From Pteria penguin (taxonomy: Eukaryota; Mollusca; Bivalvia; Pterioida; Pteriidae), in the NCBI GenBank assembly GCA_035048485.1, contig CM068592.1, positions 33,460,501-33,524,500 of the forward strand: a DNA stretch of 64,000 nt. The letters are read 5' to 3'. The notes beneath the pieces are model-generated. The model was given only the letters and a program-made list of their open reading frames with translations, did not search any database and was not told the origin of the DNA. The translations under genes were made by a program, and so were the position numbers. Each line of letters starts with the position of its first letter. The first letter of the stretch is position 1. Positions 46,291 to 60,180 of the stretch are shown here, one piece after another.

Positions 46291-47394
46291 TCGAAAGTTG
46301 ATAACGTTCTTCATATGTTCAGGTTTCCTCCACCACTGGGTATTTGACTATAATCCTTTATTCTCTCTATTCTACAATGGTGTGCTTCAGGTAAGGTATA
46401 ATGGTAATGTTATCATATACAAGGCTTACTGTGATCGCAGAAATGGCTAATACTAAAATAAAAAGTGATTGCGGAGGACCGATGTCTCTTTGATACAAAT
46501 TGATAAAGTATGAGGAAGCTAGACATGTACGATGAGCATTTGTTTAATTAGAGTGGAATTCAGAGCACGTCGGTAACCCATTTACCGGGTAGTGGTTTGC
46601 GAACGTGGAACAAGTTTTTGTGTGGCATCGAAAACGTAGTGTTGAAATTTTAAATGTGAATTATTGATCGGGTTGATAAGCATTAATGTAATACGTGTTC
46701 TCTTCCACCCTTTATTAGTCTCGGTCCACCATTTATATTCTCGTGACGAACTCACTGGGAGACATACTCGCTCGAGGGCAACTATTTAGATATTTAAAAG
46801 CAAAATTTGGAGACGGGTCAGTGACTGTCATTCATTTCTTGTTTAATTGGCGAAAGAATGTTTACTGCAAAACGTTAACACTTAATTGCCCGTATTCTTT
46901 ACGAAATTGGAAATAGAATTGTGCAGGCATATGAAAATGTGACAATATGATGTTAACAAACAAGTATAATAACTTCTCTGAGATCAGTCTAGTCCCGTTG
47001 GGAGCCAGCCCAGAAAACAGGAAATGTAGAAGTAGTAGATTACGCCATTTTTTTTATGTTTATACACAATCCGAAGCATTCTTGTGAAACTCAGTATATT
47101 TATGATGGCGGCCTTATAATAGTGCCACTTTCCAAAACAGTTGTGTAGCATTTTTTGAAAAATTCAGTCGAATTGAAAAAACATTTCGCAAAATAAGACA
47201 AATGCGATGGACAATGTATGTAGATGAAATGTCTTTCGAAGTTTTAACGGATAATATTGCTGTTACGACAGTATATGCTTATCACCGCAACAGGTTTATT
47301 ACAATCATTATGATAGCGACGACTGGTTGGTGATATAGAAAACAAAACTTAAATCGTCCTGAGAAATTTCCCAGACCTCATCAGCAGCCATATT

Positions 47395-47710
47395 GGTACA
47401 CCTTACACCTCAACATAACCAGTGTTACTCAATATAACTAGTGTTACACCACGACATAATCAGTGTTACACCTCGACATAACCAGTGTTACAACTCGACA
47501 TAACTAGTGTAACATCTCAACATAACCAGTGTTACACCTGGACATAATCAGTGTTACACGTCGACATAATCAGTGTTACACCTCGACATAACCAGTGTTA
47601 CAACTCGGCATAACCAGTGTTACATCTCAACATAACCAGTGTTACACCTGGACATAATAAGTGTTACACCTGGACATAACCAGTGTTACACCTGGACATA
47701 ACCAGTGTTT
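47395..47710. repeat. 22-bp minisatellite, about 14 units
   Basis: Unit CGACATAACCAGTGTTACAC plus CT, with variants (TGGACATAAT, TCAACATAAC). Confidence 0.92.
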
Positions 47711-49740
47711 GAGTTCGAGTTGACGGGGCGAGAGTTTCAAGTTCATATGCAAGAAGGTTCACAAACAAGTGTATATATTTATATCAAACATAATGTAATA
47801 CATATAGTGTCCACGTCATTTGTTTTCTTGGATTAAAAGACTCCGATTCTTCATTACATGAGCTACTCTCAAAATATTCCTCTGCCTCAGTAAACGAGTT
47901 CATTCAATGATTTTCATAATAAAAATATTAATTAATTATCTAACGTATCAGTTAGTTTAGTTCAAGTTTAAACATACTTTATTTCCAAAGCTGAAATGGG
48001 ATCGGGCTAAAAGTTTCACAACATTATAGAAGCCCTCTCCCTACAAGTATAACAATGTAATGAAAGGCGATGTATGTACAAATATGTGTTGTATGAATGG
48101 AGAAAAAATGACTTTATAAGTGGGCTCATGTGATGCACGTGTACCTTTATTAATCCGATGTGAAGGATAGGTGGATTTTTTTAACTTAATATCCAGCTTT
48201 TTTATCTCACCTGTCAGAAAGGATTTTCCAAGGTGATATATCGTCTTCAGCTTCCATCGAATAAGACAGTATAAACAGAAGTCCATTATCTCGGTATACG
48301 TTGGCACGTAATATACCGTTTCTGGTTGGTCTTTTGCATATGGCTATCTCACAATTAGATGCCCAAACTATGTTTCGTGTGTTAAATTCTTTAAAAAGTC
48401 AAATACTGAAGCCTAGATAATTATACTTATACTACTAGGTAGTCATCATGAATATTTCAGTAACATTTCATTAATTACGATATATATTTCCTACGACAGT
48501 AGGTCAACATTTTGAGGTCATGCACCAGGTTGGTGCCGCCATCATATAGGTATAATAACCCTAATGTGGTGTAAGATATCATAAAGAAAATCAAATCAAT
48601 CCGGCCAGCCTGATGTCGATATTTGGTAAGGCCACGTTGAATGGGATTTCAATAATACTGCCGTCGTGCGTAATCTAAGTCAGCAATCTTGTTATGTTCC
48701 GCTTGCAAATTATGTCCACTATTCTGCAGGTGAGATATTGAGTGAATAATAATGTGGTAGATTTATATGCAAACATTAATTCGAAAAACTTTACAAATAG
48801 GCAAATATTTCATAATAATAAGACAAGTGTAAACAGAATGTAATATTTATTACAGTTTATTTTGTCCGGACTAGTTTGATCAAATAACATGGCTAGAATC
48901 TTGTCACTTGACTGCCTTCCAAATTCTTTTGGACTGTCAGTAGCCATATGCTGGACAGAAGTGGCGATTTTGAGGGAGGAAAAAACGAAACCTCTACTTT
49001 TATTTTGTTATTGGTTTTCGACAAAATAAAAGTTACTAGGTTTGTTACTGGGAAGTTGTGGGGTTGATCAACACCATAAATGACAAATTGATCTCTGACA
49101 AACCGAATAATTAATATTGTTTTTCAAACTGGACGTATGGCAATTTGAAAGTCACCCATCCAAAGTGTAAAGTATTAGATAAGGTGAGTAGGATGGCAGG
49201 TTTCTAAAAAAAGACAACTAAACACAAGGTTTCTAACGATTTAAAAGAACAATAAGAGTTAGTCCTATTTCAGAAGTCTAGCTATCACAAGAAGGGTTGA
49301 TGAAACTTGGGAAGATGTCAAGATGTTCCTTCTCCTTGATTGATAGGAATGGAAAGGCAGTGGACAAATATTATTGCTGTATATGGGGAACGAATCACGA
49401 TAACAAAGTCTATTCTAGTGTATTACGTACACGGTGTTGCGATCATCCAATAATATTGCCTTAAATCTCTTTTGTATAATCTGATCACAACGTTTTGATT
49501 CATGGCCGTGATATTACACTGCTGACGAAATATGAAAGTTTCAGGATGAACATGACAGAAAATCAATCACTTAAATAGATGTGTAATAATAACGTAGTCA
49601 GACAGGATGATTTTTCAGTCATGTCGGTGTGAAAGGATTGCCTTTTCGAGATTATGTAAAGCAGCTGGCAGGCGCGGAATTGTTGCGGATAGAATGATAC
49701 CAGGAAGTGAATTAGCTACATCGGAATTTCTCGTATTTGT
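47711..49740. other. Intronic DNA
   Basis: 47960-48040 is a second member of the repeat found at 45470-45600. No exon was seen. Confidence 0.35.
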
Positions 49741-50420
49741 TATTATCCCCTCGCAACAGCGTTGCAGGGGACATACTAACGATGCCGTTCGTGTGTGGGT
49801 GGTTGGATGCGTGTGTCCATGCTTGCGTCCGTGCGTGCGTGTGCCTGTAACAAAATCTTGTAGATACGCTGGAAGTCAGTTTTGGTCCTATTGAGTTCAT
49901 ACTTTACATGTGGCTGAAGAATAAAGAGAGGAAAATCCTATTGATTTTGGGGTTAAAAGGTCGAAGGTTAAGGTCACTAGAGCTCAAAACTTCGTAAACA
50001 AACTAGAAGATCTATTGTATTCATATTTTACATATGACTTTAATATAATGAGAGGAAAACCCCTATAGAATTTAGGTCAAAAGATCAAGGTCAGTATAGT
50101 ACCATGGACTTTGCTGCCGTGCGAGGGAATGTCACGCTTGGCCTTGCTCTTATTAGTCCCACACCGATAAAATCGGAGGGGACCATAGGTTTCCCCTTCT
50201 TCTGTCTGTCTGAGGCGCTTTAATTGATTTTCCGGACCTCTTTTGAAACCTTTGAAGTTATTGACTTTGTATAAGTGAGTTACAGATTAAGTTCGAGTTT
50301 GGCCATGATTAACCTACTTTTGGAAGAGTTACGGGCCTTGGATCTATGGAAACATATAGAATCCGATTGGGACATGTATTGCTTCAGCAGTATTCAAAAT
50401 GCTTGTTATATGTGTATCAA
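49741..50420. repeat. Mosaic of mollusc-type dispersed repeats
   Basis: It opens with 'CCCTCGCAACAGCGTTGCAG', then has two related units ('CATACTTTACATGTGGCTGA' and 'CATATTTTACATATGACTTT', each with AGAGGAAAA.CC and AGGTCA). 'GTGCGAGGGAATGTCACGCT' and 'CCGATAAAATCGGAGGGGAC' follow, then the segment shared with 37065-37230. Confidence 0.6.
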
Positions 50421-50574
50421 CGTGGGAACGTTTTAGGATGAAAAGCTTGGTTCAAGAAAACTGCTTTGGAAGTTCTGTCACTCATTTATATATCTGTTTA
50501 TGCCATGCCCAGATTACGGCATCTGTCTGATGCATTGCACAGACCTGTTGAACAGGCACACCCAGATGCAATGA

Positions 50575-50895
50575 TGGATCCGCGCCGAAGCCTATCATGA
50601 TATGACACCGAAGCCTATCATGATTTGACACCAAAGCCTATCATGATATGACACCGAAGCCTGTCATGATACCGGTATGACACCGAAGCCTATCATGATA
50701 TGACACCGAAGCCTATCATTATATGTCACCGAAGCCTATCATGATATGACACCGAAGCCTATCGTGATATGACACCGAAGTCTATCATGATATGACACCG
50801 AAGCCTATCATGATATGACACCGAAGCCTATCATTATATGTCACCGAAGCCTATCATGATATGACACCGAAGCCTATCATAATATGACACCGAAG
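50575..50895. repeat. 23-bp minisatellite, about 14 units
   Basis: Unit CCTATCATGATATGACACCG plus AAG, with variants such as a CATTATATGTCACC unit that recurs twice within the array. Confidence 0.93.
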
Positions 50896-51095
50896 TTTTC
50901 ACGGACTAATCTGAGGGACAAGAGCAAGATGTTCAAAAACTGGTGAAAGCTGTAAAGGCAAATTAAATTACAATGGAACCTTTTCTGATTATTTTGTTAA
51001 TACTGATAGACGACTTTTATGAATTTAATTAGGAATTTAAGATCACTACACTGACGTGAAGTTGTAAAATTTAGGAGCTGGAATGCGTGGTATGA

Positions 51096-51132
<37 letters not shown>

Positions 51133-52840
51133 ACGTTTACATCAAATCTGATTTTGTGGTTCAGGATGGTTTGTTTTGCCCAGATGATATCATCATATTT
51201 TCAAGGTAACCATTATTATGATATAATGGAAATAAAGTCCTCTTCTCCCCTTAAATTCTATGATACACGGCCATTGTTTCCAGTTAAAATTCTTTCTGAA
51301 GGATTAACATATATATTCATTTTTGTGTTTGCCGTATTGCCAGCCAGGTACGTTTTGATATTAATATTCATCACATAGCTTCGAAAACCTTGGAGAATAG
51401 GATGCCTTTTAATGGACAAACATTTATTTGATGTGATGTACATAGGAAACTAACATAATCCAATAAAGAAGCAGTTGACTCTGATTCTTGATTGAAGAGA
51501 CCTTTCTCTGGAGATTTGCTGTTTGATGAAACGTTGTAATTAGAAATGCAAAACCTTATAGCTCAGTACTCAACGAACACGTCTCATTTATATTACTATA
51601 AAAATAATTATTGTTTTATATTGAGGAAATACGATGGTTTGATGATGATATGTATATTTGATTGTCCATTGCAAAATAAAGGTGGTAATTGCTATTTTTG
51701 GTCAACAAAGCAAGCTCATTATTTGATGAACTGCATGATCATGAATTACCATATTTTCTTGATGATTATTGGTAGAGAGGAATTTTCTAGAGGCATGAAT
51801 CGCGATGTTTATCCCTATCAATCAAACATTGAAAGCACTAGTAAACCTGATGTAGACGTTATAGGACTTATTTTCATGTCTCATCTAAATTTGAAAGAGA
51901 AAGAGAGAGCTTGCTGTATGTATTTTTTTCGACTTGTGAGATTGGTCACATAAACCATTTTGCGCCATATTTGTTGGGGAATACTTCTGGGGATGCATCA
52001 TTGCTCGCTTTCTATAAAGAATCCGTAATTTAGAAATCTCATTTCTGCAAACTGCGTTCATATTAATTTTAAAGAAGAAAAGGTCAATTGACGCAAGATT
52101 CCTCAAAGAATTTCCGCAGCTTTATGACACATGTAGTTCTTTTGCTCAAAATATAATTCAACAAAGGTCCATGGAAGTTTACGATAAACACCGAGTTTAC
52201 CCCCAGATCATCCTCGGAATGCTTCGGGAATTATCTTCATTTAGATCTGAGTATGATGTCACGCTGACTTCGTAAAATGAAATGTTTTTCTTGCATAAAA
52301 AAGTAAAGGTTAAGTTAAGTTAAGTTTTTCTTGCAGTTTATGTTTTTAAGAGATTTGACAAAATTATACTGGATGGACGCCCATGTCCTTCAGAGGTATA
52401 GAAAGATAAGGTGTGATTGAAAAATGTTAGAATAAAGCAATAGTCGTCAGATGTTGACATACGATACAGCGTTTTGGTTCCCGAATTCAAATCGTCAGCT
52501 ATTCCTGCATTGACGACTTGCTGGAATATTATTCTCATCTACCAGAAAAGCGCATTAGAATGAAGCGTTTGTGACAAGATTGCTGTGATAAATTCATAGA
52601 ATGTCAATACTAGAAGAAGGTTATGCAATTAGACAGATCATGCCGAGATCTTCCGAACCGATATGCTAGTCAAATATCACGCTGAAAATGGAAAGTTAGT
52701 AAAAATATTAAGAGGCTATATGTTGCGATCGACAGGCGCCTTAGACTAAGACCCTTGGAACACGAAATGTAAATGTTCAACCTGAATATGCAGTAATCTA
52801 AGGGAATTTTCTATTGCTATTATTAGATCAGGTACATGTA
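50896..52840. other. Intronic DNA with a (GA)n microsatellite
   Basis: (GA)n at 51100-51130. A 135-aa plus-strand open frame at 51546-51953 has no recognisable motif and no splice signals consistent with the gene, so it is not called. Confidence 0.35.
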
Positions 52841-52966
<126 letters not shown>

Positions 52967-54329
52967 ATCACGTCATCATCCATATGTTTTAAGATTTGAA
53001 CATTGACATACTAGTAGAGATTGAGGCCATTTTCTTTTTCTTGGTGGACTTGATATATTATTTGTAAATTGTGGACTGCACATGCGCCCTCATTAGTTTG
53101 TTTGTATATCTATCTGTTGATGAGATTAAGTAATTTGTTCTTATCTGTGAGAAGCGCTCTTTGCTAATGGTTGATAATGGGACACGCTGGATTTCTTTCT
53201 TTGCTATTGGTTGATGGTTCTGCACATTGCGTTGCACACATTCGTATTATTCGAAAAGCAGGCTTATTAATTTTATAGTTTGTGTTCCTCGCTATTTGTC
53301 TATGAACGTTGACATAATGCAGCACTCTTCACTGTTAGTTAATAATCACGGGTGTTTGGAGACCTCTTTCGCTGGGTAGTGTTCTTTGTTTAAAAGTCGA
53401 AAATCGCGCACGTTGGACCCAGTCTTTGCATTTAGTTGGTGATAGCGCTTATTAGGTAGTCGAGAGACGCACACATTGGTTACCAATTTTTGCCATTATT
53501 CGTTAACAGCTGTTTGTTATTTTGGAATGCGCTCTTCTCTTGTCGATAAATGCTTATTGTTTCTTATTGTCTACAATCATATATATTAGGTTGCTGCTGT
53601 CCCTTAAATTATCGCATACTAGACTGAGCGCTTTGTGAATAGACTATAATAGCGTGAACGGGGTTGCGCTTTTGCTAATAGTCGATAATGCACACTTGGT
53701 TGTAACCATCGATATTTAATAATAGTCAGTAGTTCGTTTTCTATTATAAAAACAACTGCACATATTAAGTTGTGCTCGTTACGTATAGATGTTGAGTCTT
53801 TATTCTCAGTTTTTTAGATAAGAATTAAGATACTGGTCAGTGGTCACTTTTTAGTTTGAAGATTGCATCGGAACATTTTGAAATAGGACTTCTCTTTAAG
53901 TAATGTATGAAGAGTTACAAGGAAGGACTTAATCACCTCTTAATTATTGCTATACTATCTAGCAGAGATTTTCATAAGTTTTAGAACATGTTCGTATCCA
54001 GCAAAGATCTATAATGCTCTGCAAAAACTGTACTAGGACCAGTTACACATAGAATGATATTTTGTCACACATTTTACTTAGAAATGTGCCGATATATTAC
54101 TGTTTTATAGATGTCATATGACCTTGAACTTGTATTTCAAGGCCATATAATTTCTAGTGCATTCCCACATATTTTGAAATAAAATTACATCTTTAATGTA
54201 ATATCCACATTCTTTTTAACCCCCCCCCCCCCGAATAAAAACATCAGGGATATCTGCTTTTTCGCTTGTCTTTGTCTGTGTCAAAAACTAAAACAAACCA
54301 CGTAACTTTTCAGCTGTAAGAGATATGGC

Positions 54330-54842
54330 TTCCATATATCACATTTTCATTCCTTGTGACAAGACCTTTCCGCCAGTACCAAAATTTGACCTTGTGGCCT
54401 TGACCTTGGAGTTAGACTTAGCTTTAGGATAACAGCTTATACTGACAAAGTTGCCACCGGTGACATTCGTATTTCACAAATGCAGCTTGCTTATTTGTGA
54501 CAGAAATGTAACTCATGACCGTAGATGACAGTTGATACCCCTCACCGTTTTATAAAAGAGATCACCTATTGACATTTAGATGACTTTGAAAAGGAAATGC
54601 AAAGTCACTAGACAATACTGACACTAGCGATATTGATTATATTACATGTATGTACCAAACGTGACGCTTCTGTAGCAACCTTCCTGGAGATTATAAAGCA
54701 CTAAAGTAATTTGCATATTCTGTTCTTATACGTTATAATCACGAAAATCCTTTACGAAATTGTCCGAAATGGGCATGTTTTTCCCTAGTCAACATTTATA
54801 CATACATAACGAACAAAATTTAATATCTGATATGTGCATTAT

Positions 54843-54934
<92 letters not shown>

Positions 54935-55240
54935 CTATAAATCATAGCTCTGGTGTCGGCGGCGGCGTAGACAAAAACTCTAACTTTGGCCATACCTTCA
55001 ATACCATTAAAGACGGGGCTTTCATATATCACATGTACATTCCTTGTGACGGGACCTTGCCATTGGTACCATCATTTTTGACCCTGCGACCTTGACTTTC
55101 ACCTACTTTCCAAAAGTTAAAACCTTGCCCATGCCTCCTCAACTACGGAGGTTAGAGCTTTCATATTTCACATTTGCTTTCATTATGACTAGACCTCTCT
55201 TTCTGTACCAAAATTTCTGACCTCACTGCCTTGAGTTTTA
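54330..55240. repeat. Diverged dispersed repeat units interrupted by (TA)n
   Basis: Related phrases 'ACAAGACCTTTCCGCCAGTA', 'GACGGGACCTTGCCATTGGT' and 'GACTAGACCTCTCTTTCTGT' occur near 54358, 55048 and 55187. Each is followed by '.ACCAAAATTT.TGACC' and 'GCC/ACCTTGA'. A (TA)n tract occupies 54838-54931. Confidence 0.65.
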
Positions 55241-55442
55241 ATGAAAAAACACTGAAAATGCAGGCTTTCCCTCTGACAATGCCCCGCCGTCGAGCTATGT
55301 TGTCTTCTGACAACTCTTATTTTTCCGTATGGATGTGTTTTGTTATGGATATAATGAAAATATAGATATGTCATTAAGTAATTTAGAGAATACTGGATGG
55401 ATGATGGATCAAGCTGGACATACTGTGTTTGTACTCTCTCTT

Positions 55443-55492
55443 TTCTACTACTACTACTACTACTTCTACTACTACTCCTACTACTACTTCTA
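55443..55492. repeat. (CTA)n microsatellite
   Basis: Imperfect CTA/CTT/CTC trinucleotides, about 16 units, roughly 100 bp upstream of the exon at 55595. Confidence 0.85.
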
Positions 55493-55594
55493 ATTTAGTG
55501 AATGAAAAAATCTGCAATAACATTATAGTTAACATATAGTTATAGTTTTTCTCTAGTAACATGCTTAGTTTCATACATTTCGTTCTACTTCCAG

Positions 55595-55845
55595 ATGTCC
55601 CGTACGATCTGTTGAATTCCCCGTCCACTTTCAACTCTGTGATATTCCTCGATGGACACGGTATTTACAAAAGGTCGGTCAATGGTAGCTCTTCTTCAAC
55701 CGGCAGCCCGTCGGCAGTGCCTGCATCCACAGGGGCCTCCTCTATCCCAGACACAACAGCGGCTACAACAGCGCCCCCTACCGTTAAAAGTGGCACCACC
55801 AAATCAACTGTCGCCACCACCACACCAGCATACAATGAAGTTAAA
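55595..55845 (+). CDS. Mucin-like Ser/Thr-rich exon of the plus-strand gene
   Basis: 251 nt with acceptor TTCTACTTCCAG and donor GTAAGA. In the phase set by the first exon it is open throughout and ends in phase 0. It encodes DVPYDLLNSPSTFNSVIFLD, then GHGIYKRSVNGSS, then about 50 residues dominated by Ser, Thr, Ala and Pro, typical of O-glycosylated linkers. It has an NGS N-glycosylation site and a Lys-Arg that could be a processing site. Codon use is more GC-rich than the surroundings. The product would be extracellular. The family is not recognised. Confidence 0.75.
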
Positions 55846-55926
55846 GTAAGATTCTCGTTTTGTCTTTTATATTGTTGATTTTAGATATGTATAGAAAAGA
55901 CGACTCATGATTTTTATATAAAATGC

Positions 55927-58900
55927 TTAGTTGATTCATTATACAAAACGATATTGATGTTCTATATGTTACCATAGCGATATTTAGGGTTGACTACGCC
56001 GTCTTCTGTCTGTCTTAGTTGATTCATTATACAATCTGATCTTGATGTTTTATATGTTACCATAGCGATATGTAGGGATCACTACGCCGTCTTCTGTCTG
56101 TCTTAGTTGATTCATTATACAAACTGATCTTGATGTTTTATATGTTACCATAGCGATATGTAGGGATCACTACGTCGTCTTCTGTCTGTCTTAGTTGATT
56201 CATTATACAAACTGATCTTGATGTTTTATATGTTACCATAGCGATATGTAGGGTTCACTACGTCGTCTTCTGTCTGTCTTAGTTGATTCATTATACAAAC
56301 TGATCTTGATGTTTTATATGTTACCATAGCGATATGTAGGGATCACTACGCCGTCTTCTGTCTGTCTTAGTTGATTCATTAGCATACTGATCTTGATGTT
56401 TTATATGTTACCATAGCGATATGTAGGGATCACTACGTCGTCTTCTGTCTGTCTTAGTTGATTCATTCTACAAACTGATCTTGATGTTTTATATGTTACC
56501 ATAGGGATATGTAGGGATCACTACGTCGTCTTCTGTCTGTCTTAGTTGATTCATTATACAAACTGATCTTGATGTTTTATATGTTACCATAGCGATATGT
56601 AGGGATCACTACGCCGTCTTCTGTTTGTCTTAGTTGATTCATTATACAAACTGATCTTGATGTTTTATATGTTACCATAGCGATATGTAAGGTTCACTAC
56701 GTCGCCTTCTGTCTGTCTTAGTTGATTCATTATACAAACTGATCTTGATGTATTATATGTTACCATAGCGATATGTAAGGTTCACTACGTCGTCTTCTGT
56801 CTGTCTTAGTTGATTCATTATACAAACTGACCTTGATGTTTTATATGTTACCATAGCGATATGTAGGGATCACTACGCCGTCTTCTGTCTGTCTTAGTTG
56901 ATTCATTATACAAACTGATCTTGATGTTTTATATGTTACCATAGCGATATGTAGGGATCACTACGCCGTCTTCTGTTTGTCTTAGTTGATTCATTATACA
57001 AACTGATCTTGATGTTTTATATGTTACCATAGCGATATGTAGGGATCACTACGCCGTCTTCTGTCTGTCTTAGTTGATTCATTATACAAACTGATCTTGA
57101 TGTTTTATATGTTACCATAGCGATATGTAGGGATCACTACGCCGTCTTCTGTTTGTCTTAGTTGATTCATTATACAAACTGATCTTGATGTTTTATATGT
57201 TACCATAGCGATATGTAGGGATCACTACGCCGTCTTCTGTCTGTCTTAGTTGATTCATTATACAAACTGATCTTGATGTTTTATATGTTACCATAGGGAT
57301 ATGTAGGGATCACTACGCCGTCTTCTGTCTGTCTTAGTTGATTCATTATACAAACTGATCTTGATGTTTTATATGTTACCATAGCGATATGTAGGGATCA
57401 CTACGTCGTCTTCTGTCTGTCTTAGTTGATTCATTATACAAACTGATCTTGATGTTTTATATGTTACCATAGCGATATGTAGGGATCACTACGCCGTCTT
57501 CTGTCTGTCTTAGTTGATTCATTATACAAACTGATCTTGATGTTTTATATGTTACCATAGGGATATGTAGGGATCACTACGCCGTCTTCTATCTGTCTTA
57601 GTTGATTCATTATACAAACTGATCTTGATGTTTTATATGTTACCATAGGGATATGTAGGGATCACTACGCCGTCTTCTGTCTGTCTTAGTTGATTCATTA
57701 TACAAACTGATCTTGATGTTTTATATGTTACCATAGCGATATGTAGGGATCACTACGTCGTCTTCTGTTTGTCTTAGTTGATTCATTATACAATCTGATC
57801 TTGATGTTTTATATGTTACCATAGCGATATGTAGGGTTCACTACGTCGTCTTCTGTCTGTCTTAGTTGATTCATTATACAAACTGATCTTGATGTTTTAT
57901 ATGTTACCATAGCGATATGTAGGGATCACTACGTCGTCTTCTGTTTGTCTTAGTTGATTCATTATACAAACTGATCTTGATGTTTTATATGTTACCATAG
58001 CGATATGTAGGGATCACTACGCCGTCTTCTGTCTGTCTTAGTTGATTCATTATACAAACTGATCTTGATGTTTTATATGTTACCATAGCGATATGTAGGG
58101 ATCACTACGTCGTCTTCTGTCTGTCTTAGTTGATTCATTATACAAACTGATCTTGATGTTTTATATGTTACCATAGTGATATGTAGGGATCACTACGTCG
58201 TCTTCTGTTTGTCTTAGTTGATTCATTATACAATCTGATCTTGATGTTTTATATGTTACCATAGCGATATGTAGGGATCACTACGTCGTCTTCTGTCTGT
58301 CTTAGTTGATTCATTATACAAACTGATCTTGATGTTTTATATGTTACCATAGCGATATGTAGGGATCACTACGTCGTCTTCTGTCTGTCTTAGTTGATTC
58401 ATTATACAAACTGATCTTGATGTTTTATATGTTACCATAGCGATATGTAGGGATCACTACGTCGTCTTCTGTCTGTCTTAGTTGATTCATTATACAAACT
58501 GATCTTGATGTTTTATATGTTACCATAGTGATATGTAGGGATCACTACGCCGTCTTCTGTCTGTCTTAGTTGATTCATTATACAAACTGATCTTGATGTT
58601 TTATATGTTACCATAGCGATATGTAGGGATCACTACGTCGTCTTCTGTCTGTCTTAGTTGATTCATTATACAAACTGATCTTGATGTTTTATATGTTACC
58701 ATAGCGATATGTAGGGATCACTACGCCGTCTTCTGTCTGTCTTAGTTGATTCATTATACAAACTGATCTTGATGTTTTATATGTTACCATAGCGATATGT
58801 AGGGATCACTACATCGTCTTCTGTCTGTCTTAGTTGATTCATTAGACAAACTGATCTTGATGTTTTACATGTTACCATAGTGATATGTAGGAATCACTAC

Positions 58901-59005
58901 GCCGTCTTCTGTCTGTCTTAGTTGATTCATTAGACAAACTGATCTTGATGTTTTATATGTTACCATAGCGATATGTAGGGATCACTACGTCGTCTTCTGT
59001 CTGTC
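55927..59005. repeat. 88-bp satellite-like array, 35 units
   Basis: The unit begins TTAGTTGATTCATTATACAA and includes 'GTTTTATATGTTACCATAGC', 'GATATGTAGGGATCACTACG' and 'CGTCTTCTGTCTGTC'. Starts at 55927, 56015, 56103, 56191 and 56279 give a period of exactly 88. Total drift across the array is only 1 bp. Variation is concentrated at a few sites (ACGYCG, ATAGNGAT, CTGTYTG, CAWACTG, GGGWTCAC). End units are more diverged than central ones. It lies in the intron after the mucin-like exon. Confidence 0.97.
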
Positions 59006-59650
59006 TTAGTTCATCTTTCACACCTGTTTTTGCGTTGTCTGTGAAGCAAAGCGCCATTTTGTTCGTCTGTCTGTCTGTCTGTCTGCCATGCTTTCGTTTT
59101 AGCTAGGTACAACCTGTCCATTCAGTCCCTTGTTCACTGTGGTCTAGAATCTGTACATTTTCATGCTGAACCCTTGTAGTTGTTAGTCATGTGACTGAAT
59201 TTAGGAATAGGATTTTGGGTCGTGTTTCTTCAATTACAAAGTTTTTACATGTATGTACAAATTCAATGTTTATTATCCATCGGAAACAATATAAATTTTC
59301 TTTTAACATTCATACAGTCATTTACTAGCCTTTCTCTAATGAAAAGTAAGTGATGCATTCACTAAAACTAGTAAAAGTCAAGTTTTATTTTACATTCGAA
59401 TTTACCGCCATAGATAGAAAATCACTCGCACTTAAACATGTAACGCCTTTTGACCGTCTATGTATATCACATCTTGCTGCTTGGGACAGTACATGTATTG
59501 TATGCGGTTTTTCTCTACTTCTGGTGGGGTCATTGCGTAGGCAAAAAATTCAAATTTTGATAAACAAACAGTTTTTGTATTAGTTACCTTCCTCTCTTTC
59601 TTCCCACCACCCTTCGTAAACACTAAGCACATCAATGTATTGATACTGCT
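59006..59650. other. Intronic DNA
   Basis: A short (GTCT)n tract at 59064-59083 directly follows the satellite and may mark its origin. No exon was recognised. Confidence 0.4.
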
Positions 59651-59659
59651 CGTTTAAGA

Positions 59660-60180
59660 ATTCATTCGATATTTATAAATATAGCCGAAGAGTTCAATAA
59701 AAATCATCTAAATGTAAGTTGCTGCAGAACACTCAAGAAGAAAGTTAGGCATTTTCTATGTGTGTGTGAGGAGGGGAGTGGGTTAGACTTCGTCAGTAAT
59801 AAGGTAATACATGCAATAGAATTCATTCAATATGTAAAAACTTTAACTTATGCAGAGGCATAGACTACTTTTAAGTACATTTTGTAGTCTTTACCTCTGG
59901 CCTAAGAGTTTTATAAACTGCCATCTAAATATAGGTTACCTCAGATGTCTTAAGAGGGAAATTGTACATTGTCAATGTCGTGTTTGTAAGGCATCGTCAG
60001 TGATAGGGAAGTGCATGAAACGGGATTGATTCGATATACAAAAAATGAAGCCTTGGAGTTCGATAAACTGTCATATAAATGTAAACTACCTCAGGCATCT
60101 CAAGAAGGAAGTTACGCGTTGTCAGTATTGTTTTTGTTTGATAACGCCAGTAACAAGGAAGCTCATGAAACATAGTTTCA
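59660..60180. repeat. Diverged tandem repeat, about 3 units
   Basis: Each unit runs 'AGAGTT..ATAAA.TGCCATCTAAATATAGGTTACCTCAG'-like, then 'AAGAAGGAAGTTA', 'TTGTCAGTATTGT' and 'CGTCAGTAATAAGG...CATGAAA'. Anchors lie near 59690, 59910 and 60055. The 101-aa minus-strand frame follows it. Confidence 0.6.

Noticed and set aside
45645..46450. Several 68-114-aa frames on both strands
   Set aside because: All derive from the 35-bp array or the AC/AT-rich insertion; the 35-bp period cycles through all frames.
47395..47710. 22-bp repeats as a possible regulatory array
   Set aside because: Variants look like ordinary minisatellite drift. No known binding motif was seen.
50575..50895. Regular 23-bp repeats resembling a CRISPR array
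   Set aside because: Units are head-to-tail without unique spacers, and the genome is eukaryotic.
51546..51953. 135-aa open frame, longest non-repeat plus-strand ORF
   Set aside because: No recognisable motif, AT-driven composition, and no matching splice phase with the surrounding gene.
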